This document shows, piece by piece, positions 55,040 to 64,000 of a stretch of 64,000 nucleotides of DNA (position 1 is the first letter of the stretch; each line of letters begins with the position of its first letter). The notes beneath the pieces are model-generated. The model did not search any database and had not been told where the DNA came from. It was given only the letters and a program-made list of their open reading frames with translations. Origin of the DNA: Breviolum minutum Mf 1.05b.01 (Eukaryota > Sar > Dinophyceae > Suessiales > Symbiodiniaceae); contig DF239552.1 in the NCBI GenBank assembly GCA_000507305.1, forward strand, positions 62,001 through 126,000, written 5' to 3'. A program made the translations under genes and the position numbers.

Positions 55040-55750
55040 TATGTCTCTAAGTCTCTATATACACATGAATAAAGGAATGATAATACTCATATTTTCAAGA
55101 GTATTTACATATGTACATTGAGAAAGATCGGTTTGTCAAGAAACTCGTAAATTTATCTAGGGCGTTGCCCCCCCGTCTTGATGTCACACAGCAACAGGCC
55201 AACGTCTTCGCCACGAATCCAAACCGATTCCAAGCTAGGAATGCCCCCCAGAGCTAGTTCAAATAATTGTGTTAGGTCCCAGAGATTGAATGGCTATTTT
55301 AGCCAAAGTCATGGGAGGTTTTGTTTTAGATGATTTGCGACAATTCATGTCGGGGGTTTACTTCGCAGCGATGTCGCACTGATCAAGCAAAGCTTGCTTT
55401 GCGAAGAAAATGTTGAAGTTGGATTCCTGGCCTTCCTTTAAGAAGGACCTATTGTGCACGTAGTGTATATGTATATGTTATATATGTATTACATTTCAAC
55501 ACGTATGCATACAGTATTTGATATTTGTTTGGTCATCACATCTAGATAGATACGTTATTTTTCCGCCAGTGAACAATATATTATCGTTCTTCTTAGACTT
55601 AGGCCCTTCAGTGTAATTCCTAGCAGGTTCATGTGATACTAGTAGCACCTGCAAACCTGGTTTGGCCATTCAGCGGCAGATCTTTTGTCCTGTGTACCAA
55701 GTTTACGTGTTCCTTAAGCTGAACTTGTTGGTTCCATAGAACTTTCGATG
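55040..55750. other. No gene seen
   Basis: No convincing exon. Short TA/TG-rich runs near 55465-55490. Confidence 0.4.
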
Positions 55751-55754
55751 AGTG

Positions 55755-55845
55755 CCCTCCAGGAAACTAACATATCCCACCCTGATAAAAGGAAAATCAT
55801 CTACAAAAGTCCGTTGGTAAGGGGATATGTTGGTTTCCTGGAGGG
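55755..55845. mobile_element. TIR element, family B
   Basis: ccctccaggaaactaacata / tatgttggtttcctggaggg, 91 bp, 24-bp TIRs with one mismatch. The right end runs into gtaagt. Confidence 0.75.
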
Positions 55846-56752
55846 TAAGTCTAGGCAGTTTTTGTTCTACATCATTGCTTTCTAAATCCAGCTTCCAACC
55901 GTTACATATTATTGGTTTTGCATGGTATTGCCTAAACCTGGAAGATGTTGGACTTGTAGGTCACGTTGTGACAAATCAACTTAAACGAGGCTTTTCAAAT
56001 TGTTGTGTCAAACAAAATAGCCATACCATGTCACACATTGCAACTCCTGTTTTTTTCTATTTCAAAGAATACGGATTACATGTGTACCGCAACGGACCAG
56101 ACCCATGAACCAACTCACACACACAGACACATCCACTTTGCTTTGGTCTCATCCCCAAATCACGTTTGCTGGATACAACCCAGCAACCAAATCTATCCAC
56201 CCCCCCAGGCTTACCATTCAGAACCAGAAGGTATTTTGTTGATGTTTTATGTTCAAAGCTACGCTTCTTAGGAACATTTTGCCGATGTTTGCTGCGAATG
56301 TCAATAATTCCTTGGTGTGAAGGCCTTAAGTAGTGTTCTGGAGTCAAAAATGGACTCCAAGTCCTGATGGCTCATCAAGGGTCCGTTTGGGACGTTCAAA
56401 CAATGGGACTGCCTATTCAATCTTAGATGGCCCGTGACCCTGATGGATTCTTATCTATTTCATATAATGAGGTTGGACAAGTTGTTAAAAAGCCTGTTGG
56501 AATAACATAAGGCAGACAAACAACTAGTAGCAAGTGATCTGGGGTCAGCTGTTTTAAAGCTGGGTCAATTTATGGGAAGATGTTCTTTCAATGTTAACTT
56601 CAACCTTCAGAAACCTTTAGCTGTTTGCATGCAGATGGAGGCCCAACCCTTGACAGGCTTCTTTGAGGATTTTTGATTGGAGTTTGGTTGCTGAGATGAC
56701 TTTGCCTCTATCAATGAAGGCAACAGAAGGTAAGACCGGTAACACACCAAGG

Positions 56753-57232
56753 TCAGCGGCGACCTCTCCCTGCTATGTAAGCACCACGCAAGCAAAACAT
56801 CCCATTTAAGGAATCCAACACAGGTTGCTTTGAGGCCAAGACATGAGGATGTTGATGATGATCACGGCATGTCGAAGGGGTTTGCTGCACATCAGGGCAT
56901 GTTGGCTCCTTCCCTGCAGGGACCTTTTCCTTTGGAATGTTTTTCACTTGAGAGGCGACTGCCCGCAACAGATTCATGATCCTTTTATTGATTCTTGATG
57001 GGACTGTTTTTTCCCCGGTCCTTGTTTTGGTGGGGTTGCAAGTTGGACTTTCTGGGTTTTCGATGGTTGACATGATTTCTGTTTCCGCTGGTGCTGCAAT
57101 TTGCAATAGAATAGCGTTTTTTTTGGCCACGCGGATCGTGATGCATGTTTTGGGAGCGAGTTCTTCTCTTGCAAATATAGTTGCATTGGGCCATTTGAAA
57201 GTCTGGACAAACTCTGATCCGGATGTTTCTGG
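56753..57232 (-). CDS. Candidate terminal exon on minus, about 160 codons
   Basis: The minus frame reads GSEFVQTFKWPNATIFAREE, LAPKTCITIRVAKKNAILLQ, IAAPAETEIMSTIENPESPT, then a Lys/Pro-rich part (NIPKEKVPAGKEPTCPDVQQ), ending IAGRGRR with a stop at 56753-56755. The + frame 56974-57380 is open too but hydrophobic. Neighbours are on +, so this would be a nested or separate gene. Confidence 0.4.
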   Translation of the reverse strand, partial: PETSGSEFVQTFKWPNATIFAREELAPKTCITIRVAKKNAILLQIAAPAETEIMSTIENPESPTCNPTKTRTGEKTVPSRINKRIMNLLRAVASQVKNIPKEKVPAGKEPTCPDVQQTPSTCRDHHQHPHVLASKQPVLDSLNGMFCLRGAYIAGRGRR

Positions 57233-57502
57233 CGTTTTTTGTTATCAGAGCGGCAACACCGACAATGTTTTTCTTGGCTGGCTGCATATTCAGTGGCGAA
57301 GCATGTTGCATGTGTCAATGGAGTGGCCGATGGATGGACAGAAAAATTCCCAAATGGAGGGAGACAAACAAAAAACATAAATGCCAGAAACATGTTTGAA
57401 ACATAGTGCTTTACAAGTGAGCGTAGAGTGGCAACACAAAGAGCGACATAAACCAATGGTTCATGCATAAGCAAATTAATTAACTTAACACCAGTTTTCG
57501 AG

Positions 57503-57601
57503 GCACTAAACAGTACATTTGCCTTTAAAGAAGGCAGAAGGCCCTCGGAAATGCACTAAGCAGTACATTTGCCTTTAAAGAGGCAGAAGGCCTTTGGAAA
57601 T
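57503..57601. repeat. Tandem duplication, 50-nt unit
   Basis: gcactaaacagtacatttgc..ctcggaaat (57503-57552) is repeated with four or five changes (57553-57601). Confidence 0.85.
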
Positions 57602-58521
57602 ACAAAAACTTCTTCTACTGCATAGAGAAACACATCAAACATAGTTGTTGTAGTTGTTGAATTTGTTGCAGCTGTTCGCGGTCTTGAACAGTGCGTCAGG
57701 CCGCTACGCCCTTGCATCAACAACTCACACACCGAAGTGTCAAAACGTTTCTTGGCACAAATTATTTGGAACCAGACCCACGAACGTTCCAACAATAACT
57801 GATATTCTATTGGTTTTGGCACAATTTGTTATGAATTTCATTACCCAATGATGGTGAGACATGGTAACACCCATGGACTTCCCACTGCGACGAAACCGGA
57901 ACTCATTGCAATATTGCCGTTTTTTTCAACGAAAACTTGTCCTACTATACGCGCAGTTTTAAACAACATGTTGTAGTTCGTTTCCACCGGTCAGTTGAAC
58001 AGAATTGTCAAAAATGCCGTAAGTAGGATCTTCGGGGTCTGTCATACGGGTCCTGGAACTGATTTTTTTTGTTTTTAGCAAACAGTTGTGGAGGGTTTGT
58101 CTAACAAAGGGAGGTGGTGACCCCGACCTCCGCGATCCATCAGGAAAATTTACTGTAAGGGGTCAGTACCCGCTCTTGTAAGGTGGGGTGTTGACATTTT
58201 TTGTGTAGACATTGTGGTACTACTTTTGGCATTCCTTGGGGCATGTACTTGTTTATCGTATTTGACCATGTTGGGTGGTTGCAAGCAAACAAAACCATAG
58301 ACCATGAACCAAATTTGTTTGTCCATTGCATGTTTGTTTGTTTGTGAAGGTTTTTCACGACCAAACATTGTGTCAGTTCTTGTACGTTTGGTGCTTATGT
58401 GGTTTGTGACAATTCTTCAAAACGATGATGGGAATTGAACTTAAATGAATGAACCAAGTCCATGTTCTGCCGCTTCAAATTGGTGCATCATTAGTCAAAG
58501 TAATGCGTTGATTTTTTCAAT

Positions 58522-58800
58522 ATGTGTGTCTCAAAATTGTTGATTCCTTATAGCTACCGAAAAATATCAGTTCAGGAATGCCAGCTGAATTTAGCGAGCC
58601 CAATACATGTAATCCAACCGATACAATCAATACACATGAACCAAAACCGTATGATGTTTGCTGAAATGAAATGGAACAGTATGACCCTTGAATCTCTTTT
58701 GAATTCTTTCGGTTTGAACAGCATTGAACAACCAGGCCCATTTGCTGCAAAAAGGACTGTGCCATATATTGTACATGTTTTCTTGTTACGTGGGTTGTGA
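58522..58800 (+). CDS. Open coding-like segment
   Basis: MFAEMKWNSMTLESLLNSFG, LNSIEQPGPFAAKRTVPYIV, stop near 58798. The antisense is open over the same stretch, so the strand is uncertain. Confidence 0.35.
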   Translation: MCVSKLLIPYSYRKISVQECQLNLASPIHVIQPIQSIHMNQNRMMFAEMKWNSMTLESLLNSFGLNSIEQPGPFAAKRTVPYIVHVFLLRGL

Positions 58801-59041
58801 TTGGACACTCCGTTTGCATCATCCATGCAAAGCTAAGGTTGTGCAAAACCCAGTTTGTGTTATCGGGCAGGTCCCAAAACACAGCCCAGGCAGACAGAAA
58901 AATCCGGGCAGGAATGGAATGACAGTCGTGATGTTTGAATGTGAACTCCTCACTTGATATAGGACTTTGAATTTAAGACATTCAGACATTCATGTGGAAT
59001 GATTCTAAGTGAGTCTCATATTTCTATGATATTTCTTTCAG

Positions 59042-59144
59042 GTTTCGATAAGGTGGCGTGCAACCTTTCGACACCCATTGTTTTGGAGGGTCAGACCGCA
59101 TTTGCCATGCAGTTTTTCGATGATGGCATTATTGCAAATACATG
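59042..59144 (+). CDS. Candidate exon with clear borders
   Basis: Acceptor tatttctttcag, donor gtaata. After two bases: FDKVACNLSTPIVLEGQTAF then AMQFFDDGIIANT. Strand-like, protein-like. Confidence 0.5.
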
Positions 59145-59611
59145 GTAATATCAGCGAATTACAACCTATAGTTGAAAACAGCATCAGATCGAAAATGTCG
59201 CAGCAATGACATGTCATATGTTCTCTTACTATTGTTGCAGAATGGGATGTCTATGTGTTTTTTTTTCACATGCGCATCTTCTCCCATGCGACCGGAACCG
59301 GGGTGTTAATTTTTTGATTACAAACAGGGGGATGAAGTTTCGGCAGAGTAGATTTTGAATCCTGGCCTTAGAGAGTTGTGTCACAAATGTGTTTTTTTAA
59401 CGGCACAATTTGCGAAAAAATCATCAGTCTGTAGGCTGCTTGAGGTTTTCAATGATTGTTTTGCATTGTTTTATAAAGGACTTTTCAAAAGACAAGATAC
59501 GGGATCGGTGACTCGGTGGTGGGTATTGAATTTATTGGGTTCAATCCCCATTCACAACCAGCCAGTATGGTTTTGGCTGCTGGAATATTCATGGGATACA
59601 CCCATGCCCAT

Positions 59612-59712
59612 ACATACCAGCACCTTCTGAGGGGTGCCAATTAAATCCTAAGGGATGGTAAATTGGCACCATTTAGGAAACATTTTGCACCCTTTAGAAG
59701 GTCCAGGTAGTC
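59612..59712. repeat. Dispersed repeat, copy 2, with tRNA-like boxes upstream
   Basis: Matches 18528-18626. Just upstream, tgactcggtgg (near 59510) and gttcaatcc (near 59540) resemble pol III A and B boxes, so this may be a SINE. The first copy lacks clear boxes. Confidence 0.4.
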
Positions 59713-60249
59713 TTCTCTCTATATTAATGTGTTCATTGATCTCTTTATTGATAATGCTGCCGCTATTCGTGGCCCCAACCTGCTGCCCACCAGATAAAGG
59801 TGTCTGAATATAGGATCCGCAATTGTCAATACGTTTCATGAAATGATACACCATCCCCATCCTTAATTAAGGCTTAATACTTTGTCTAGACTGAAGGGAT
59901 TGGAATTGTGTATGTGTTTTCTTCTTTGGAATTGCTTCCCTATCACGTGCAATCCAGTTTGGGGCTGTTTTTTCACTATGGTCTGTTTCAAATCAATAAA
60001 GAATGAATGAATAAGCATGTATCTATATTTGTTTTGTTCACCAAAAAGTCACCAGCCGGTTGTGACTACACCATGATAATCCAGAATACACCCTACATTT
60101 TCCACGTATGGGCATGAGCTTCTGGTGCTCCCACGTCGCATTTCCAACTTAGCTCAGCGCTGTGCTACAGGCAAAGCTGAATGAAGAATCATAGGCAAAA
60201 TGGCGCCACAGACGTGCTGATGGTCGTGATGATTAATTTGCGGTCAACC

Positions 60250-60405
60250 AAGCACTTCACCCCAATTTGGGGATGGATATTCCTGTCGATACCGGACATA
60301 TCAGCATGCTCATGCAGTATTTGTCCAGAGCAACAATCAACCACCAGCCAACCGAAGTATATGTCATCTCCATTAATATAGTTATTTTCTTTTCAGATTT
60401 GTATT
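60250..60405 (+). CDS. Open coding-like segment, possibly broken
   Basis: FAVNQALHPNLGMDIPVDTG, HISMLMQYLSRATINHQPTE, VYVISINI. Upstream the same frame is protein-like (LSAVLQAKLNEES) but cut by TAG and TAA. Pseudogene or unrecognised introns. Confidence 0.3.
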
Positions 60406-60989
60406 TATAGAACAATTTGTACATTATGGTTTGCCAATGATGTTCCATATCATCTTTATTTTTTAATTGTTACCCTGAAATCCATCCTTGGCTCTAGCTT
60501 GAACTGCTTGGACAAATTCATACAAATTCATGAAAGGCTCGTTTTAGCCGGCGCTCGCCGGCCAATCAGGTTTTACACGCTGCTGGTGAGACTGGAATTC
60601 TCCAATAAAGTTGTGGAATTTTCAGGAATAAAAACACGTTCAAACTAGCCTTGCATAGAGGATTCTGCATGAGGCTGTAACAAGACACATTTGTATGCCA
60701 GGCGCCGAGGCACAGAAAGAGAAAGCTTTATTTGAATTTGCACACTGTGTCCAATGCCATCCAATGCCCGTACTGGTTACAATGTGTGGGACAATGTTTG
60801 CCCATACGTCTGACGTACGTTAGTATTGCTATCCTTCATTTGCCGATTTTGTTTTCTGGTACGTCCCTGAACAAGTATATCGCTTGTATTTTCTTTAAAT
60901 AGGTATTAGGTACATACTGCATTTAGATGCATATACTCACATAGTAGGTTTAATAGTGTTTTTGTAATTGTTTGATTTACGTTTTGTAA

Positions 60990-61338
60990 CTACGGTCAAA
61001 CCTTATAATAAGAAACTTTCCCAAAGCTGCCAGACGCTCGCAAATTTCTTGCCGGGCAGAGTACCTTTAAGAAATTTTTCCAGGGCCCAGACTCTCAAAG
61101 CACATTTCTAAATCCTAGTGTTTTGATTGTGTTGCCGACGGTCAGCCGCCTGAAGAGCCACTTACCCAAAATCCTATTACGCCGCGGTAGGATTTTTTNA
61201 TCCACACTCAAAACCTTATTTCCATATTCATAACCAAGTTCGTTTTCCCGGGCCAGAGTCTCAGTAATTTACTTAGCCCCTGCTCGAGACTCTAGTTTCT
61301 TATCTAATAAGGTTTCTTAACATAAGGGCCAACCGTAG
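60990..61338. mobile_element. TIR element with nested palindromes
   Basis: Left ctacggtcaaaccttataat then aagaaac; right gtttcttaacataagggcca then accgtag: matching inverted ends, 349 bp. An inner stem aaaatccta / taggatttt (61174-61198) sits beside an N at 61199. Confidence 0.6.
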
Positions 61339-61658
61339 CTCGTACCTGCATGTCATCACATGTACATGAACTTGTTGACATGTTCCTGGAATGAAGTTGT
61401 CGCTGCAATCTACCCTCCTGTCACGTCATGGATGCCGCATGCTGTTTCAGCAATATGGTGATTACTTCGCGTCTATGTAGCTATCCACGAATGCCATCTA
61501 TATAATATATAGTTTTAGTTTTATTTGATATATAAGTTGTTTGTTACTTTTACATATTTGTATACGTGTTTGTTGGTATATTTAAAAATCTATATATAAT
61601 ATTTTGTATGCATGTTTATATACTTGTATGTTTATATGTAAAAAACATCGTCCTTCAG

Positions 61659-61797
61659 GGTTCAACACTTCTATTCTCAGCACGGGAACTTCTCGCTGGC
61701 AGGGTTGTCGGACGAAGTTGTTTTTTCTCCGCGCGTTTTGAAACGCAATGCCTTCACAAGTTCGGCTGAACCCGGTGTTGCAGTTAAGGGCTGTTAA
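61659..61797 (+). CDS. Candidate exon
   Basis: Acceptor catcgtccttcag. After two bases or one codon: FYSQHGNFSLAGLSDEVVFS, PRVLKRNAFTSSAEPGVAVK, stop at 61795. Could be a terminal exon. Confidence 0.4.
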
Positions 61798-61910
61798 AAA
61801 AACACAACATCATTTTGAAATGTTTGAGAACGTGTTCGGAGATAGAACCAAAAAAGGAGGTTGATGACGATTCGATTCTTCGTGTTTTTTTTTGCTGAGC
61901 AAAACTCAAA

Positions 61911-62162
61911 GTGCATCCGCCTTGGGGGAACCAAAAATCCAGCTTGAGACCATCTGATCTGACTTGGTGCTTTGATTTGTTGGTGATGGATTTTGCATCC
62001 CTTTGCTTGGCACGTTCCGAACGTGTCACTACTCGGGGGTCCCGTGTCCAGAAAAAGGCGCACCAAACGGTCATCAGCGAGGAACTTCATGAAGTTGGTG
62101 ACTTACATTTCGTGATTCGTCCCAAATTCTGTAGCATGGGGGACCGGTCACCTCTTTGTTGA
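61911..62162 (+). CDS. Open segment, strand uncertain
   Basis: +: RSERVTTRGSRVQKKAHQTV, ISEELHEVGDLHFVIRPKFC. Minus (61794-62090): MKFLADDRLVRLFLDTGPPS. I cannot decide between them. Confidence 0.3.
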   Translation: MHPPWGNQKSSLRPSDLTWCFDLLVMDFASLCLARSERVTTRGSRVQKKAHQTVISEELHEVGDLHFVIRPKFCSMGDRSPLC

Positions 62163-62180
62163 CAAGCATTTCATGCTTAC

Positions 62181-62228
62181 TATGGTAGTTTTCCTTGAAA
62201 CTAATATGGTAGTTTTCCCTGAAACTAA
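62181..62228. repeat. 24-nt tandem duplication
   Basis: atggtagttttccttgaaac is followed by a second copy with one change. The motif resembles a family B end (ccttgaaactaat). Confidence 0.6.
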
Positions 62229-62869
62229 AAGCTCGCCCCGGAAAACTGATGGTTGGAAGACGATCCTTTCTTTTTTGGGGAAAAGCCTATTTTCAGGGGC
62301 GAACTGTTACTTTTAAAGAGGGTACTATGTTGAATGTAAACATCCCTCTACTTCTTTCTACTTCTTGAATATTATTGGGCTGATGGATCTTCCATTTTTT
62401 TTGACTTTCTTGACTATGATATTGAAATGGTAACATGTACGCAACATCGACCTACGCTTGGCATTGTTATTAACGGTAAATGTAGGCCAACAGTCCATGA
62501 AGTACAGCATGTGGTAGCCTGAATTAACCAGTGAACTTCAAGAGTTCTGGAGTTTTGGAGGTCTTCGTTTCACTAACTGATGGGTTGTTTTTTGTTGAGG
62601 GAACGAGATGAGAATCCTGTGATTCCAGTGCCACTTTTGGTGTCGGAAGATTGATGAAAATCTTATTGATAGTGGTACCCAAAACGACACGTTTTTGGAT
62701 TGATTTGGACTCTTGTGGGTGGAATTCATGCGAATCAACTGACTTGATCTTAGTTTTGCTTGTGTATCATGGCAAATTTGTAGTATAAGCTGACCAGATT
62801 GTTGAGGTCTACCCAAGGATATCCAACATTTCTTGAGGTTAGCTCTATTTGCATGGATATTTTGAACTA

Positions 62870-62993
62870 CCCTCCCTGAAACCAACATGGCACCTGAAAA
62901 TAGGGAAACTCCCTGGAAGTTTGGAGATTTCCTAAGATTCCTATTGGAAACCATCATTTTTTTGGGGGGGAAAACAGTTAGTTTTAGGGAGTG
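62870..62993. mobile_element. TIR element, family B (introner-like)
   Basis: ccctccctgaaaccaacatg on the left, gttagttttagggagtg on the right; TA on both sides (62868-62869 and 62994-62995); 124 bp. AG at 62986-62987 in the right TIR. Confidence 0.75.
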
Positions 62994-63186
62994 TAATTCA
63001 TCATATACACCATTTTCACTCCCTGACGAGGTTGGAGATCGGCCGAGTCCAACATCCAACGACCAATCGCCACACCAGGACATGACCCTGGCACGGACGG
63101 CAGCTGCGCAATACAGCGCTGGGGTGCCCGCTTCTGCGGCGGCCGCAGCTGCAGCAGGAGGTGCAGTGGGAGAGTTGTACCCATAG
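62988..63186 (+). CDS. Candidate 3'-terminal exon, Ala-rich end
   Basis: The acceptor gttagttttag lies in the family B right TIR. After two bases: ECNSSYTPFSLPDEVGDRPS, PTSNDQSPHQDMTLARTAAA, an Ala/Gly run, and GAVGELYP with a stop at 63184. It has the highest GC content of the host part. The antisense (62538-63083) is open through the element as well. Confidence 0.5.
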
Positions 63187-64000
63187 TGACTGTAGATTCA
63201 AATTGGTTTAGTTTTCAATGGGCTGATTCAACAAGTACTTAATGGCTTAGGGCCAAGGAATAGTAGTTTCTGGGTACATGGTGCCACATGAACCTACATT
63301 GGTTGATGAGGTTCCTGCAGTCTCGTGGTCTCCAATAGGATCCTGCAGTAAGATTTGATCTCAGATGGTCCTTTCTTTTCGGAAACCGTGCTTCTCAGCC
63401 AAAGGATTAGCAGAGGGAATTACATTGAATCACACCGCAAGGATGTGCGTTTCTGAATTGCTATAAATCCTGTACGTAAATTTATAAGTGCATTATTTTG
63501 CCTCTAATTTTCACATCTGACGGAAGAATCGTATGTAATTACTCATACTTAAAGAGTAAATAATTATGATTCTGATACAAACTTCCATGTCCTGCACGGG
63601 AGCTGTTCAAAGAATTTGATGTTCCCCTTTTCAACGGGAACTATAAGAGGCCCCATGGTAACAAATTTTGACGTACGAAAATTGCTGCCAGATGTCGTGG
63701 AAGCGCCTCCTTCAGGCATGGAATTTGGTTAAGGGTGACTTTGGTGACGTTTTGGAAGGGTAGGAAATGTGAATATTTCCGAGGATTCCTTTGAGGTCAG
63801 GACGTGAAAACGTCATTTCTGAAAGTCTGACTTAGGTGTTTGATGGTGTTTGATTTTTGTTGGTTTGATTGATTAATTTGGTCTAATTTTTGAGGGAAGA
63901 AATTGTGCAGGCCAAGATCCGCTGAATGAAGTGTTCTGAACAACTGGTCATAGATTCATTGGTTCCCATGTTTTGCGTTGATCCGACCATTAAATCACTG
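63187..64000. other. No gene seen
   Basis: Probably 3' flank of the preceding gene. No polyadenylation signal, element or further exon recognised. Confidence 0.4.

Noticed and set aside
62538-63083. 181-codon minus ORF as a gene
   Set aside because: It runs through a family B element and overlaps the more convincing + terminal exon 62988-63186.
1-64000. Dinoflagellate spliced leader (ccgtagccattttggctcaag) as gene or relic
   Set aside because: I looked for it by eye on both strands and did not find it.
1-64000. CRISPR array
   Set aside because: The regular repeats at 3590-3966 switch orientation and have no unique spacers of constant length; the other arrays are microsatellites.

Overview
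This is a nuclear DNA window from a dinoflagellate, most likely a Symbiodiniaceae-like species. I infer this from four things: a decayed LINE whose C-terminal half carries a C2H2 region and an AGPPCETCS motif, a type I recall from dinoflagellate genomes; a Ty1/copia element with a lysine-glycine-rich Gag; very gene-sparse sequence full of TTG/CAA, GATA and TA microsatellites; and dozens of short open segments bounded by GT...AG, the very intron-rich layout known for this group. Nothing looks bacterial. I have no homology search, so species and gene names are not assigned.

Layout. 1-3425: one LINE on +, cut by the window edge, frameshifted many times and lacking its reverse-transcriptase core. 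3590-3966: a seven-copy array of a short motif that switches orientation in the middle. 4500-5135: TTG and TTTCTTG simple repeats. 5240-6415: a 40-nt minisatellite split by an 898-N gap. 6680-6762: triplet repeats. 7560-15900: a GATA/GACA/GAAA microsatellite split by a complete copia-type LTR retrotransposon (7786-15442). That element has two 181-nt LTRs differing at two positions, 5-bp target duplications, a primer binding site, gag, protease, integrase, RT, RNase H and an extra 1.7-kb segment of unknown origin studded with ACAAT.

16000-64000 is host sequence. I see about 60 candidate exons, nearly all on +, usually 40-200 nt long, many preceded by a pyrimidine-rich stretch plus AG and some followed by GT. 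They probably belong to several genes, but I cannot chain most of them. Frame choice by eye is often ambiguous, because two or even three frames can stay open over such short segments, so each exon call is a hypothesis of moderate or low confidence and none has a recognised product. Between them lie several families of short terminal-inverted-repeat elements (about 90-125 bp, TA target sites). In several copies of the main family (TIR ccctcc..aaactaacat) the right TIR holds an AG immediately followed by an open, coding-like segment. This is what introners, transposons that make introns, are expected to look like, and it is the most interesting system in the window.

No tRNA, rRNA, spliced-leader gene, CRISPR array or recognisable promoter was found.
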